A stretch of 64,000 nucleotides of DNA, from NCBI RefSeq assembly GCF_005518135.1, contig NZ_SULI01000005.1:62001-126000 (forward strand), read 5' to 3'. Position numbers and translations under genes: made by a program. Positions 46,222 through 56,989 of the stretch are shown piece by piece (within the stretch, counting starts at the first letter, position 1; each line of letters opens with the position of its first letter). Under the pieces are notes generated by a model. It did no database searches. It saw only the letters and a program-made list of their open reading frames with translations, and was not told the DNA's origin. Source of the DNA: Shimia litoralis (lineage in GTDB: Bacteria; Pseudomonadota; Alphaproteobacteria; Rhodobacterales; Rhodobacteraceae).

Positions 46222-48309
46222 ATGCGTACTCAATATCGTCTGGGCATCGATGCCGGCGGCACATTCACTGACTTCATTCTTGCGGACAAAAAAGGCGAGC
46301 TTCAGATCTTTAAGGTGTTGTCGACACCCACCGAACCTACCAAAGCGATCAAAAACGGCCTTGCGCTGATCACCGAAGAAACTGGCCTGACGGCCCAAGA
46401 GATCGTGTCAAATTCCGATCTGTGTATCAACGGCACCACGGTCGGGCTGAATGCGCTGATCACCCACAACGGGGCCAAAGCGGGCTTGATTGCCACCAAA
46501 GGCCACGAAGACAGCATTGAAATCCGTCTTGGACACAAAGAAGACGGCTATCGCTATGATCCCGAATATCCCCCTGCAACCATGTTGGTACCGCGTAATC
46601 TGCGTCGCGGTATTCGCGAACGGGTGATCTCTGACGGAACGGTCTATACCCCATTGAACGAAGACGATGTGCGTGATGCATGCCGCCACTTTCTGGCTGA
46701 GGGCGTGGAATCTGTCGCGATCAGCTTTGTCTGGTCAGTCCTGCACACAGAGCACGAGACACGCGCCGCAGAGATCGTGCGTGAAATGATGCCCGATGTG
46801 CGCCTGACGGTGGGCAGCCAGCTATATCCGCAAGTGCGCGAATATACGCGGACCTCGACGGCAATTGTGAATGCCTATCTTGCGCCGATCTTGCAGCGGT
46901 ATGTCGAAGCGATTGATGCCTATTTCCGAGAATTGGGCAGCCAGCACCCCGTGCGATATTTCCAATCCAACGGCGGATTGGCCTTGGGCAAGGTTGTGTC
47001 GGATCAGTCGGTTTATGCGATCAATTCCGGTCCGGCTTCGGCGCCTCAGGCGGCGTTGGATGTGGGGGCACCATGGGGTGAGAAGAACATCATCACCTGC
47101 GACATGGGCGGCACCAGCTTTGACATTACGCTGACCAAAGACGGGCAGGCAAACGTCAACAAAAACATCGACTTCTTGCGCTATCGTATTGGAATTCCGA
47201 TGATTCAGGTGGAAACGCTTGGCGCTGGGGGCGGCTCGATCGGCTGGATCGACAGCATGGGTCTGATGCAGATGGGCCCGCAATCGGCTGGTTCTGAACC
47301 GGGGCCTGCATGTTATGGCCAAGGGGGCGAAAACCCAACGACCACCGACGCGAACCTGACAATGGGCTATCTCAATGCGGATGGTCTGGTGGGCGGGCGC
47401 TTGCCATTGGATGTCAAAAATGCCCGCGGTGCGATCCAATCCAAGATCGCGGATCCGCTTGGCATTTCGATTGAAAAAGCCGCGTATGGCATGTTCACTA
47501 TTGTGAATAACAACATGGTCAACGCCATCCGTCGTGTGTCAGTCGAACGCGGTTACGATCCACGTGATTTTGTCCTGATGGGCGCAGGTGGCGCCACAGG
47601 CGCCCACATCACGGCGTTGGCGCGTGAAATGGGTATCAGCAAGGTGCTGATTTCCAAGCTGGCCTCGGGATTGTGCGCATATGGCCAGATTATCTCTGAC
47701 GTAAAATATAACTATATGGCTCCTGCGCCAATTCGCCTTGAAGGGGCACCTGCGGCGGCCAAGCTTGATAGCCTGTTCTCGGGTCTCGAAGAGCGTGGCC
47801 TTAAGGATCTCGCAGGGGATGGTTTTGCCGAAGATCGCATCTCTGTCCGGCGGTCTCTGGATATGCGCTATGTCGGGCAAGTGCATGAATGCACAGTGGA
47901 AATTGACCAGTTCGATGTCACCGAAGCACGTCTTGAGGATATCAAGGCGGCGTTCCATACCCGCCACAAAGAGCTGTACACCTATGACGAGCCCAACAGC
48001 GACGTAGAGGTCGTGAATGTGGAAAGCACCATCGCGGGTCACGTGGACAAACCTGACCGGATGAAAATTGCACCAGGTTTGGGGGCCGAGTCCGCTCTTA
48101 AGGGCACACGTCCGATGGTGTTCTCGGCAGAGGGCATCACACAAGATGCGCCTGTCTATGACGGCTCTGCAATGGGGGCGGGTGATACCCTCAGCGGTCC
48201 TGCGGTGATCGAAGAGGTGACCACCACCATTGTTGTGGAACCGGGTTGGACCGTCAATTTGCACGAAAGTGGCGTGTACCTGCTGACATCTGATGCGGCC
48301 GAGGCCTGA
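46222..48309 (+). CDS. hyuA: hydantoinase/oxoprolinase alpha subunit, ATP-binding
   Basis: A 695-residue HyuA-family protein with N-terminal GIDAGGTFTDFIL (phosphate-binding), INGTTVGLNALI, ITCDMGGTSFDITL, GAGGGSIGWIDSMG and a conserved GAGGATGAHITALA. This subunit supplies the ATPase activity for ring opening. The substrate is not determined by sequence; N-methylhydantoin would fit with the sarcosine oxidase genes at the right end. Followed after 3 bases by the ABC ATPase. Confidence 0.9.
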   Translation: MRTQYRLGIDAGGTFTDFILADKKGELQIFKVLSTPTEPTKAIKNGLALITEETGLTAQEIVSNSDLCINGTTVGLNALITHNGAKAGLIATKGHEDSIEIRLGHKEDGYRYDPEYPPATMLVPRNLRRGIRERVISDGTVYTPLNEDDVRDACRHFLAEGVESVAISFVWSVLHTEHETRAAEIVREMMPDVRLTVGSQLYPQVREYTRTSTAIVNAYLAPILQRYVEAIDAYFRELGSQHPVRYFQSNGGLALGKVVSDQSVYAINSGPASAPQAALDVGAPWGEKNIITCDMGGTSFDITLTKDGQANVNKNIDFLRYRIGIPMIQVETLGAGGGSIGWIDSMGLMQMGPQSAGSEPGPACYGQGGENPTTTDANLTMGYLNADGLVGGRLPLDVKNARGAIQSKIADPLGISIEKAAYGMFTIVNNNMVNAIRRVSVERGYDPRDFVLMGAGGATGAHITALAREMGISKVLISKLASGLCAYGQIISDVKYNYMAPAPIRLEGAPAAAKLDSLFSGLEERGLKDLAGDGFAEDRISVRRSLDMRYVGQVHECTVEIDQFDVTEARLEDIKAAFHTRHKELYTYDEPNSDVEVVNVESTIAGHVDKPDRMKIAPGLGAESALKGTRPMVFSAEGITQDAPVYDGSAMGAGDTLSGPAVIEEVTTTIVVEPGWTVNLHESGVYLLTSDAAEA

Positions 48310-48312
48310 TCC

Positions 48313-49065
48313 GTGACCCACATGGATCAACAAAAGGGTTCCTCCCTGGCAGCGTCTGGCGTGACTGTGGCGTTTGGAGGTTTCAAGGCCCTCACAGACG
48401 TCACAATGTCCATCACGCCGGGCGCTGTTCATGGGCTGATTGGCCCCAATGGTGCGGGTAAAACCACGATGGTCAATGTGCTCACGGGGTTTCAGGCCCC
48501 GACGACGGGGGCCATTCTGTTGGGTGACACCGATATCGGGACGCACAAGGCGCACAAATTGCGTCGTAACGGCGTCGCGCGCACCTTTCAGGCTGGCAGA
48601 TTGTTCGCGGGCCTTGATGTCCTCGACAATTTGGCGGTGACGGGCGTGGGGCTTGGTCATTCCCGTCATGCCAGCGAGGTCGAAGCACAGCGTGTTTTGG
48701 ACTGGATGGGGGTTAGCCACCTAGCCGATATGCCCGCGATGGGGCTGCCCTATACAGATGAGCGCCGCGTCAGCATTGCGCGGGCTTTGATGTATTCCCC
48801 CAGCTTTCTTTTGTTGGACGAACCCGCCGCAGGCATGAGCGAAGCCGAGGCCGAGGATTTGTCGCAAGTCATTGCCCGGGTCGCAGCCGAGCTCGGCTGT
48901 GGGGTGCTGTTGATCGAACACAATGTCGGGCTGGTCCTGTCGGTCTCGCACCACGTGTATGTGCTGGATGCCGGACAAATCATCGAAGAAGGCGATCGGG
49001 ATGTCATCCTGAGCAGCCGCAAGGTGCGCGACGCCTATCTGGGCGCGGATCAGGGGGAAATGTGA
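48313..49065 (+). CDS. livG: branched-chain-type ABC transporter, ATP-binding protein 1
   Basis: A 250-residue LivG-like ATPase with Walker A GPNGAGKTT near residue 43, a signature-region sequence (TDERRVSIARAL) and Walker B FLLLDEPAAGMSEAE. Signature LSGGQ is replaced by a YTDERR sequence, unusual but seen in this subfamily. The GTG at 48313 was taken as start; ATG 48322 is the alternative. Its stop overlaps the next gene's start (TGATG). Confidence 0.87.
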   Translation: MTHMDQQKGSSLAASGVTVAFGGFKALTDVTMSITPGAVHGLIGPNGAGKTTMVNVLTGFQAPTTGAILLGDTDIGTHKAHKLRRNGVARTFQAGRLFAGLDVLDNLAVTGVGLGHSRHASEVEAQRVLDWMGVSHLADMPAMGLPYTDERRVSIARALMYSPSFLLLDEPAAGMSEAEAEDLSQVIARVAAELGCGVLLIEHNVGLVLSVSHHVYVLDAGQIIEEGDRDVILSSRKVRDAYLGADQGEM

Positions 49066-49799
49066 TGTCCAAGCTTGGTGTATTCGATGTCAGCGTGCGG
49101 TATGGAAAAGTGCCTGCGCTTAACGACGTGTCGCTGCATGTGGAAGAGGGCGAAAGGGTCTTTATTTCTGGTCCAAATGGGGCCGGGAAATCATCGTTAC
49201 TCGGGGCAATTTCCGGCGCTGTTAGCACGTCACATGGGCGCATTGAAATGGATGGCGACATCCTGAGTGGTCGCCCGCCCGAGGCAATTGCACGGCTGGG
49301 CCTGTCTATGGTGCCGGAAGGCCGCGAGATTTTCGGCGCGTTGACTGTCGAAGAAAACCTGCGTGTAGGTGTCGGGATACGGCGCGACAAACAGGCAATT
49401 GAATCAGATATTTCAGATATTTACGATGCGTTCTCAATCTTGGGTGAACGTCGCCATGCAAATGCAGGCGCATTGTCAGGCGGTCAGCAACAGATGCTGG
49501 CGATCGGGCGGGGGCTGATGACCAATCCCAAATTGATGATGGTGGACGAGCCGTCACTTGGGTTGGCACCGAACATTGTCGATCAGGTCTATGAAACGTT
49601 GGTGGCGCTTCAAGAAGAGCGCGGTCTGACTCTGTTGATCGTAGAGCAAAGCTCTGCCCGTGCTGCGCGTGTGGGCGGCCGGATGATTTTGCTGCGTGGC
49701 GGTGCCGTCGTTGGCGATGGGGATGCAGCCGAATTTGCCCAACAGGATCTGCTGAAAGAGGCCTATTTTGGTGGGTCCCAAAAGGAGACAGCCCAATGA
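49065..49799 (+). CDS. livF: branched-chain-type ABC transporter, ATP-binding protein 2
   Basis: A 244-residue LivF-like ATPase with Walker A GPNGAGKSS, signature LSGGQQQM and Walker B LMMVDEPSLGLAPN, the LivF hallmark. It overlaps livG (TGATG) and livH (ATGA), so the transporter is made as one unit. It energises import of the amide/hydantoin-pathway substrate, whose identity is unknown. Confidence 0.9.
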   Translation: MSKLGVFDVSVRYGKVPALNDVSLHVEEGERVFISGPNGAGKSSLLGAISGAVSTSHGRIEMDGDILSGRPPEAIARLGLSMVPEGREIFGALTVEENLRVGVGIRRDKQAIESDISDIYDAFSILGERRHANAGALSGGQQQMLAIGRGLMTNPKLMMVDEPSLGLAPNIVDQVYETLVALQEERGLTLLIVEQSSARAARVGGRMILLRGGAVVGDGDAAEFAQQDLLKEAYFGGSQKETAQ

Positions 49800-50710
49800 A
49801 CAATGTTGCCCAACTCTTTTTTGATGCTGCCAGCCTTGGGGGCATCTATGCCATGGCCGCCTTGGGGATCGCGCTGATTTTCGGAGTGATGAACTTGGTG
49901 AATTTCGCGCATGGAGACTATATTGCGGTCTGTGTTTTTGCGCTGATTGTGCCATCCAGCGAAGCCGTCGCGGTGATGTTTTTAGGACATGCGCCGGCGG
50001 TGGTATTGATCCCGATGCTCTTGGGGATCGGGGCCTTGTTGGCGATGGCATCTGAATATGTGGTGTTTCGCCATTTTCGCCGTGCTGACCCCGTGGCAAT
50101 GATGATCGCGTCCTTTGCACTTGGTTTTGTCATTCAAAACGGGTTGTTGGCTGTGTATGGCGGGCGCCCCAAGGCAATCAGCCTTTGGCCGGACCTTAAC
50201 ACGCCTGTGGCAATCGCGGGGGCCAGCGTGCCTTTGCTGCAGGTGATTGTGATTGTTGCGACGCTTGTTGTCGTGTGCTCGCTGGCGCTGTTGCTCAAGA
50301 AAACCCGTATTGGGTTGGAAATGCGCGCAGCAGCCGAAAACTTTACCATGGCGCGGCTTTTGGGGGTGCGGGCGAACGTTGTGATCACCGGCGCTTTTGC
50401 ATTGTCCGGCGCTTTGGCAGCGGCAGTGGCAATGATTATGGTCACGCAAACCGGTGTTGCGGATGTGCGCATGGGGGGCCAGATCATGTTGGTCGCCTTT
50501 ATTGCCACCGTGATTGGCGGCATGGGCAGCTTGCCCGGCGCCGTTGCTGCGGGTTTTTTGATCGGGGCAGTATCGGTTCTGTTGCAGGCGTTCCTGCCAT
50601 TGGATGCGCGCCCGTTCAGAGATGCGTTTCTCTACACCTTTGTGATCGTCAGCCTGTTGCTACGCCCGCAAGGTCTTTTTGCCTCAAACACTTCAAAACC
50701 AAGGGTCTGA
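49796..50710 (+). CDS. livH: branched-chain-type ABC transporter, permease LivH-like
   Basis: A 304-residue permease with about eight hydrophobic helices and the typical start FGVMNLVNFAHGDYI, plus the cytoplasmic ATPase-contact region MGGQIMLVAFIATVIGGMGSLPGA. It starts by ATGA overlap with livF. It pairs with livM to form the membrane channel. Confidence 0.9.
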   Translation: MNNVAQLFFDAASLGGIYAMAALGIALIFGVMNLVNFAHGDYIAVCVFALIVPSSEAVAVMFLGHAPAVVLIPMLLGIGALLAMASEYVVFRHFRRADPVAMMIASFALGFVIQNGLLAVYGGRPKAISLWPDLNTPVAIAGASVPLLQVIVIVATLVVVCSLALLLKKTRIGLEMRAAAENFTMARLLGVRANVVITGAFALSGALAAAVAMIMVTQTGVADVRMGGQIMLVAFIATVIGGMGSLPGAVAAGFLIGAVSVLLQAFLPLDARPFRDAFLYTFVIVSLLLRPQGLFASNTSKPRV

Positions 50711-50713
50711 GAT

Positions 50714-51748
50714 ATGCATAGCACTCATACACAAAAACGTCTGCGGGCATTGTCGACACCCGTCATCTTGATCTTGATCTTATGCGCCTTTGTGGGGCTG
50801 GTCACACTGTTTGGCGACAAATCTCTGGCGCGTATGGCCGCCCAAACCATGATCCGCGTGGTCTTTGTGGTGGGGCTGTGGATATTTGTCGGTAATTCTG
50901 GCGTCGTCAGCTTTGGACATGCCGGATATATGGCGATCGGGGCGTATGCGTCGGCTTGGCTGACGTTGAAACCGCAAACCAAAGCGCTGTTTTTGCCAGA
51001 CTTGTGGCCATGGCTGGCCGAGGCCCAGTGGCCCGTCTTGCCCGCCGCAATTGCCGCTGGTCTTTTGACAGCCTGTGTGGCCCTGATCTCTGGGGCAGCG
51101 ATCTTGCGGTTGTCCGGTATTGCAGCATCGATTGCGACCTTTGCCTTTTTGGCGATCGTCAACACGATCTATTCGAATTGGGATGGCGTCACAGGGGCCA
51201 CATCTTCGGTTGTGGGCCTGACGCGGTATGCCGATCAATGGGTCACATTGGCGTGGGCGGGGGCTGCGGTTCTGGTCGCGGCTGTGCATGCCAACTCGGC
51301 GTCGGGCCTTGCCTTGCGGGCCACGCGTGAAGACGAAGTTGCCGCATCGGCATCTGGCATCAACATGTATGGGCACCGGCTGTTGTCACTGGTGATCAGC
51401 GGCTTTTTCGTCGGTGTCGCGGGGGCATTGTTTGGCCACTCTCTGGGTGTGCTGAACCCTGGCAGCTTTTATCTGGGTATCACATTCATCACGTTGGCCA
51501 TGCTGGTGGTCGGGGGCGTCTCAAGCCTGTCCGGCGCGGTCACCGGGGTGCTGGTGTTGTCTTGCCTGATCGAAGCCCTTGTTCGCATGGAACGCGGCGT
51601 TGAAATCGGAGACGTGGCCTTTGCGTTGCCCAGCGGGGCACAGGAAATTCTGATCGGCGTTGTGATGATCATCGTGCTGATCGTACGCCCCACGGGTCTG
51701 ATGGGCGGACGAGACTTCCAATGGCCAAAATTTGGCAAAACTACCTGA
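50714..51748 (+). CDS. livM: branched-chain-type ABC transporter, permease LivM-like
   Basis: A 344-residue permease with about nine helices and the LivM motif NSGVVSFGHAGYMAIGAYASAW, followed by RATREDEVAASASGINMYGHRL and VVGGVSSLSGAVTGVL. It begins 4 bases after livH. Together with livH it carries the substrate across the inner membrane. Confidence 0.9.
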   Translation: MHSTHTQKRLRALSTPVILILILCAFVGLVTLFGDKSLARMAAQTMIRVVFVVGLWIFVGNSGVVSFGHAGYMAIGAYASAWLTLKPQTKALFLPDLWPWLAEAQWPVLPAAIAAGLLTACVALISGAAILRLSGIAASIATFAFLAIVNTIYSNWDGVTGATSSVVGLTRYADQWVTLAWAGAAVLVAAVHANSASGLALRATREDEVAASASGINMYGHRLLSLVISGFFVGVAGALFGHSLGVLNPGSFYLGITFITLAMLVVGGVSSLSGAVTGVLVLSCLIEALVRMERGVEIGDVAFALPSGAQEILIGVVMIIVLIVRPTGLMGGRDFQWPKFGKTT

Positions 51749-51786
51749 AAATAAAGAAAATACTCAGTCAACAGAGGAGACTACTC

Positions 51787-52956
51787 ATGAAAACCATTTT
51801 ATCCGCAACCGCCGTCGCACTGGGGCTCGCAGCCCCGGTGATGGCAGACGACATCACCATCGGGTTTGCCATTGCGCAATCGGGCTGGCTCGAAGCATAT
51901 GACACGCCAGCCACCACTGCGGCCCGCATTCGGATCGAAGAAATCAACGCTGCTGGGGGGCTTTTGGGTCGCCAGATCAAATGGATCGAGGCAGATACAA
52001 AGTCAGATCAACAACAATCTGCCAGTGCAGGTTTGCAGTTGATCGATGAAGGCGCCGACATGCTTGTGGTCAGCTGCGACTATGATTTTGGCGCGCCTGC
52101 CGCCTTGGCGGCTGAAAGCGAAGGCATCAACTCGTTCTTTCTGTGTGCCGAAGACGTAAAGGCGGGCATTCAGGGTGTCGGCCCCAATAGTTTCTCTGCG
52201 TCTGTTCTGGCGGCGGTGCAGGGCGCAACCATGGCAGAATGGTCCATGGCCGAGCGCGATGCGAAAACCGGATATGTGCTGTTGGACACGACAATTGAAT
52301 ACAACAAGGGGATTTGTACCGGCTTTGATTGGATGTTCCCGACGGCCGGTGGCGATATTGTCGGGCGCGATACCTTTAAGAACGGCGATGCGTCCATTGC
52401 CAGCCAAATCACCCGTATCAAGGCACTGCCGCAAGAGCCCGACGTGATTATGCTGTGTTCCTATATCCCCGGCGCGGCCTCTGCGGTACGCCAAATTCGG
52501 GCGGCTGGGATTAACTCGCTGATTTTGAACGGGTCTGCGGTTGATGGATCATATTGGCTTGGGGCCACGCCGGATCTATCGGGATTTGTGGTGCCTGTTC
52601 AGGGGTCGATTTATGGCGACGATCCACGTGCAGACGTCGAAGCCTTTAACGTCGCCTATGAAAAAGCCACAGGCGCACGTCCGGCAAGTTCTTATGCCTA
52701 TCCCGGATATGTGTTGATTGATCTTTGGGCCAAAGCGGTTGAGCGTGCAGGCACAGTGGAGGGATCAGAGGTCACTGCTGAACTCGAAAAAATGACGGAC
52801 GAGCCGACAGCCTTTGGTCCTCGGAGCTTCTCGGACGAGCTTCACCATCAGAATGCTGCGGAAATGCAGATCATCGAGATCACCAACGCCAAACCGGCAG
52901 TGGTCAGCAAATGGGCGATTTCCAAGCCTGTGCCGCTGGATGTCCTGCTGCGCTAA
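51787..52956 (+). CDS. ABC transporter substrate-binding protein, LivK-like
   Basis: A 389-residue periplasmic type-I binding protein with a signal peptide (MKTILSATAVALGLAAPVMA, cleavage near residue 20) and a two-lobe fold, for example GFAIAQSGWLEAYDTPATTAARIRIEEIN. GAGGAG precedes ATG 51787. It is the last of the five transporter genes, after which a hairpin ends the run. The ligand is unknown; the local context favours a small amide, cyclic ureide or N-methylated compound. Confidence 0.88.
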   Translation: MKTILSATAVALGLAAPVMADDITIGFAIAQSGWLEAYDTPATTAARIRIEEINAAGGLLGRQIKWIEADTKSDQQQSASAGLQLIDEGADMLVVSCDYDFGAPAALAAESEGINSFFLCAEDVKAGIQGVGPNSFSASVLAAVQGATMAEWSMAERDAKTGYVLLDTTIEYNKGICTGFDWMFPTAGGDIVGRDTFKNGDASIASQITRIKALPQEPDVIMLCSYIPGAASAVRQIRAAGINSLILNGSAVDGSYWLGATPDLSGFVVPVQGSIYGDDPRADVEAFNVAYEKATGARPASSYAYPGYVLIDLWAKAVERAGTVEGSEVTAELEKMTDEPTAFGPRSFSDELHHQNAAEMQIIEITNAKPAVVSKWAISKPVPLDVLLR

Positions 52957-52964
52957 TAATGGTC

Positions 52965-52989
52965 GGAGCGACGGGATGACCGTCGCTCC
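52965..52989. terminator. bidirectional terminator between the binding protein and gbcB
   Basis: A perfect 10-bp stem (GGAGCGACGG/CCGTCGCTCC) with a 5-base loop, placed between convergent genes. T-rich sequence follows on the plus strand. Confidence 0.8.
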
Positions 52990-52995
52990 ACTTTG

Positions 52996-54081
52996 TCATA
53001 TTTCGACGGCGACTTTGCCAATCGGATTTGAACAACACGCAAGGATATACCCTGCATCAATATCGTCTTCGGAAATGCCACCATTGTGCACCATATGCAC
53101 GTCACCAGCGGTTTTGCGGACCTTGCATGTCCCACACACACCAAACGTACACCCCGACGGAATATTCAGACCTGACGCACGCGCCGCCGCCAGAACAGTA
53201 TCGGTTTGCGCCACCTTTGCTGTGACACCGGATACGGAAAAGGTGATCTCGGACATTGAATCGTCTTCAAGCACCACATCATCAAGATCCGGCTGATCAG
53301 CCTCTGTTTCCACTGGCGCGCCAAAGCTCTCTTGGTGATACATGTCCATGTCGAACCCAAGCCCAGCCAACGCGTCCCGCACAGCTTGCATGAACGGCTC
53401 TGGTCCACAGCAATACACCTCGCGGTCAAGATAGTCGGGCGCCATCAAGCCAAGCATGAGCTGGTTGAATTGGCCTTGGTATCCTGTCCAAGGGCGATAC
53501 CGGTCCGGTTCTTCGACGACAAACTTAAGATCAAGGCCCGGTGTCCGGCTGGCCATTTGCTCTAGGCGCTGTCGAAAGATGATTTCCGAGGGGCGCTTGG
53601 CGCAATTGATGAACACAATGTCCATGTCCTTGCCTTCGTCCCACATACAGGTTGTCATCGACATCATCGGGGTGATGCCTGATCCCGCCGAAATATACAG
53701 GAACTTGCGCGCAGAGCTGTTGGCGTTGGTAAAGACACCTGCAGGCCCAAGCGCCTTGAGGCGCATACCAGGCTTGAGCACGTCAAGCATCCAGCGTGTG
53801 CCAATGCTGTCGTCCTGTGCCTTTGCCGTGATGGTAATCGAGCGCGGGCGCGACGGCGATGACGAAATCGTATAGGTCCGATACACCACGCCCCCCGGTT
53901 GTCCCGGAGCAGGAATTTCCAAAGTCAGGAATTGCCCTGGTTGATAGGAGAACAGCGCGCCTGACGGAGCGCGGAACGTAAAGCTGGCCGTGTTGGGCAT
54001 TTCCGGCACAATTGAGACGCATTCGAGCAGTTCACTGTCGTGCCATATCATACCGGTGTTTTCTGAAGGTGATTGAGTCAC
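52996..54081 (-). CDS. gbcB: oxygenase reductase, FNR-ferredoxin fusion
   Basis: A 361-residue electron-transfer protein with an FAD/NAD(P) FNR-type domain (about residues 15-255, RTYTISSSP for FAD and FLYISAGSGITPMMSM for NADH). A C-terminal plant-type 2Fe-2S domain follows, with four Cys in CTFGVCGTC and AGYILACCSNP. It delivers electrons from NADH to the Rieske oxygenase encoded upstream. The GTG at 54081 was chosen, with GGAG 8 bases upstream; ATG 54051 is possible. The gbcA stop at 54087 is only 6 bases away. Confidence 0.88.
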   Translation of the reverse strand: MTQSPSENTGMIWHDSELLECVSIVPEMPNTASFTFRAPSGALFSYQPGQFLTLEIPAPGQPGGVVYRTYTISSSPSRPRSITITAKAQDDSIGTRWMLDVLKPGMRLKALGPAGVFTNANSSARKFLYISAGSGITPMMSMTTCMWDEGKDMDIVFINCAKRPSEIIFRQRLEQMASRTPGLDLKFVVEEPDRYRPWTGYQGQFNQLMLGLMAPDYLDREVYCCGPEPFMQAVRDALAGLGFDMDMYHQESFGAPVETEADQPDLDDVVLEDDSMSEITFSVSGVTAKVAQTDTVLAAARASGLNIPSGCTFGVCGTCKVRKTAGDVHMVHNGGISEDDIDAGYILACCSNPIGKVAVEI

Positions 54082-54086
54082 AGGCT

Positions 54087-55454
<1,368 letters not shown>

Positions 55455-55469
55455 TTAAAAGGGGCTTGC

Positions 55470-55620
55470 GCCGGGTCACGAGACCTTCCCGAGGAGTGTC
55501 CCCAGTGGCATCTCTCGCGCCGTTACCTTTGTCACCGTTGCGGGGGCAGTGCCGGATTTTCACCAGCTTCCCAATTCTCCCCCAGCCCAGAATTGAACCA
55601 GAGGCACCTTGTGGGGTGCA
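55470..55620 (-). promoter_or_regulatory. cobalamin riboswitch upstream of gbcA
   Basis: Read on the minus strand, this region contains the conserved landmarks of a B12 aptamer in the right order: GGGAAGCTGGTGAAAATCC (55557-55575), then CTGCCCCCGCAACGGTGA (55533-55550), GCCACTG (55503-55509) and CGGGAAGG (about 55485-55492). The order and spacing match the class-I cobalamin riboswitch core. It precedes gbcA by about 160 bases, so it should control gbcA-gbcB in response to adenosylcobalamin. The folding was read by eye and not computed. Confidence 0.92.
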
Positions 55621-55897
55621 ACGTATCCTCGGAATTTTTAGGCGCTGGACAAATTGCGACCTTTTGGAATTCAAAAATGACCTTGGGAAAAGATGGGCAA
55701 AATCGACGTCACGCGATCAGCCGGAGAGTATCCACTCATGAGCAACGTCAATCTTGGTCTCTTACATCATTTCAAATATTCTCTGCTTGAGAAGGGGGCG
55801 CTTTTTCGGGCGACGGATACGGATGTTCTGCCAAGCCCATTTTGCTTTTCTTTTTACAGCAACCTGTGCGAGATAGACCCTTGAGCCGTCTTTACGC

Positions 55898-56977
55898 ATG
55901 CATTTGAGAATGTCCGGCAAAAAGAAAACACTGTTGACGAGCGGAACCGTGCGAAAACCTGAAACAAATTTATCAACGCCAGATGTTTGCAATAATGCAA
56001 AACTGAGTGTGGCACCCATGATGGACTGGACGGATCGGCATTGTCGGTATTTTCATCGACTGATGAGTGGCCAAGCCTTGTTGTACACCGAAATGGTCAC
56101 CTCGCCCGCATTAGTGCGGGGGAATGCGGTGCATTTGCTGGCCTATAACCCAGAGGAACATCCCGTTGCGCTTCAGTTGGGGGGATCGGATCCTGTGGAA
56201 CTGGCCAAAGCGGCCAAGCTTGGCGATGCAGCTGGGTATGACGAGATCAACCTGAATGTGGGCTGTCCGTCTGATCGGGTGCAATCTGGCACCTTTGGCG
56301 CGGTGCTTATGAAAAACCCTGATCTGGTGTCGGAATGCGTCAAAGCCATGCAGGATGCCGTCAGTGCCGAGGTCACCGTGAAATGCCGGATCGGCGTGGA
56401 CGAACAGGACCCCGACGTGATCTTGCCCGAGTTCCTTGAAAAAATATCTGCGGCAGGGGTTACACGTGTGACCATTCATGCGCGCAAGGCGTGGCTCAAG
56501 GGATTAAGCCCAAAGGAAAACAGAGACATTCCGCCTTTGGATTATCCTCTTGTTTTCAAGATGAAAGAGGCCTTTCCGCATCTTCATATGTCGCTCAATG
56601 GTGGGGTGCAGACGCAAGATGACATTGCCGACCTGCTTGCGACCGGTATGGATGGGGTGATGGTGGGGCGTGCGGCCTATCATGCGCCCGCGTCGATTTT
56701 GGTAGGGGCGGACAGCCGCTTTTTTAACACGCCGGATGCACTTGATGCCCAAGGGGCGGTGCGGGCCATGTTGCCGTATATGGAAGATCACCTGTCCAAA
56801 GGAGGACGTTTGAATCAGATTACGCGTCACATGCTGGGGGTGTTCACCGGCAAGCCGGGGGCGCGTGGATGGCGACGCGCCCTGTCCGAGGGTGTATCGG
56901 TGAAAGGTGCCGGACCTGAATTGGTTGAACGCGCCCTTGATGAATTTGTGGCGGCTCAAACTCCGCCTGCCTCGTAA
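55898..56977 (+). CDS. dusA: tRNA-dihydrouridine(20/20a) synthase
   Basis: A 359-residue flavin enzyme that reduces uridine 20/20a in tRNA D-loops. Motifs are KLSVAPMMDWTDRHCRYFHR, EINLNVGCPSDRVQSG with the catalytic Cys, VKCRIGVDE and TIHARKAW. The core starts near residue 35; the first ~35 residues from ATG 55898 are not conserved and lack a good ribosome site, so the true start is uncertain (55910 is an option). The gene is unrelated to the betaine genes. Confidence 0.92.
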   Translation: MHLRMSGKKKTLLTSGTVRKPETNLSTPDVCNNAKLSVAPMMDWTDRHCRYFHRLMSGQALLYTEMVTSPALVRGNAVHLLAYNPEEHPVALQLGGSDPVELAKAAKLGDAAGYDEINLNVGCPSDRVQSGTFGAVLMKNPDLVSECVKAMQDAVSAEVTVKCRIGVDEQDPDVILPEFLEKISAAGVTRVTIHARKAWLKGLSPKENRDIPPLDYPLVFKMKEAFPHLHMSLNGGVQTQDDIADLLATGMDGVMVGRAAYHAPASILVGADSRFFNTPDALDAQGAVRAMLPYMEDHLSKGGRLNQITRHMLGVFTGKPGARGWRRALSEGVSVKGAGPELVERALDEFVAAQTPPAS

Positions 56978-56989
56978 GGAGACCTGCAC

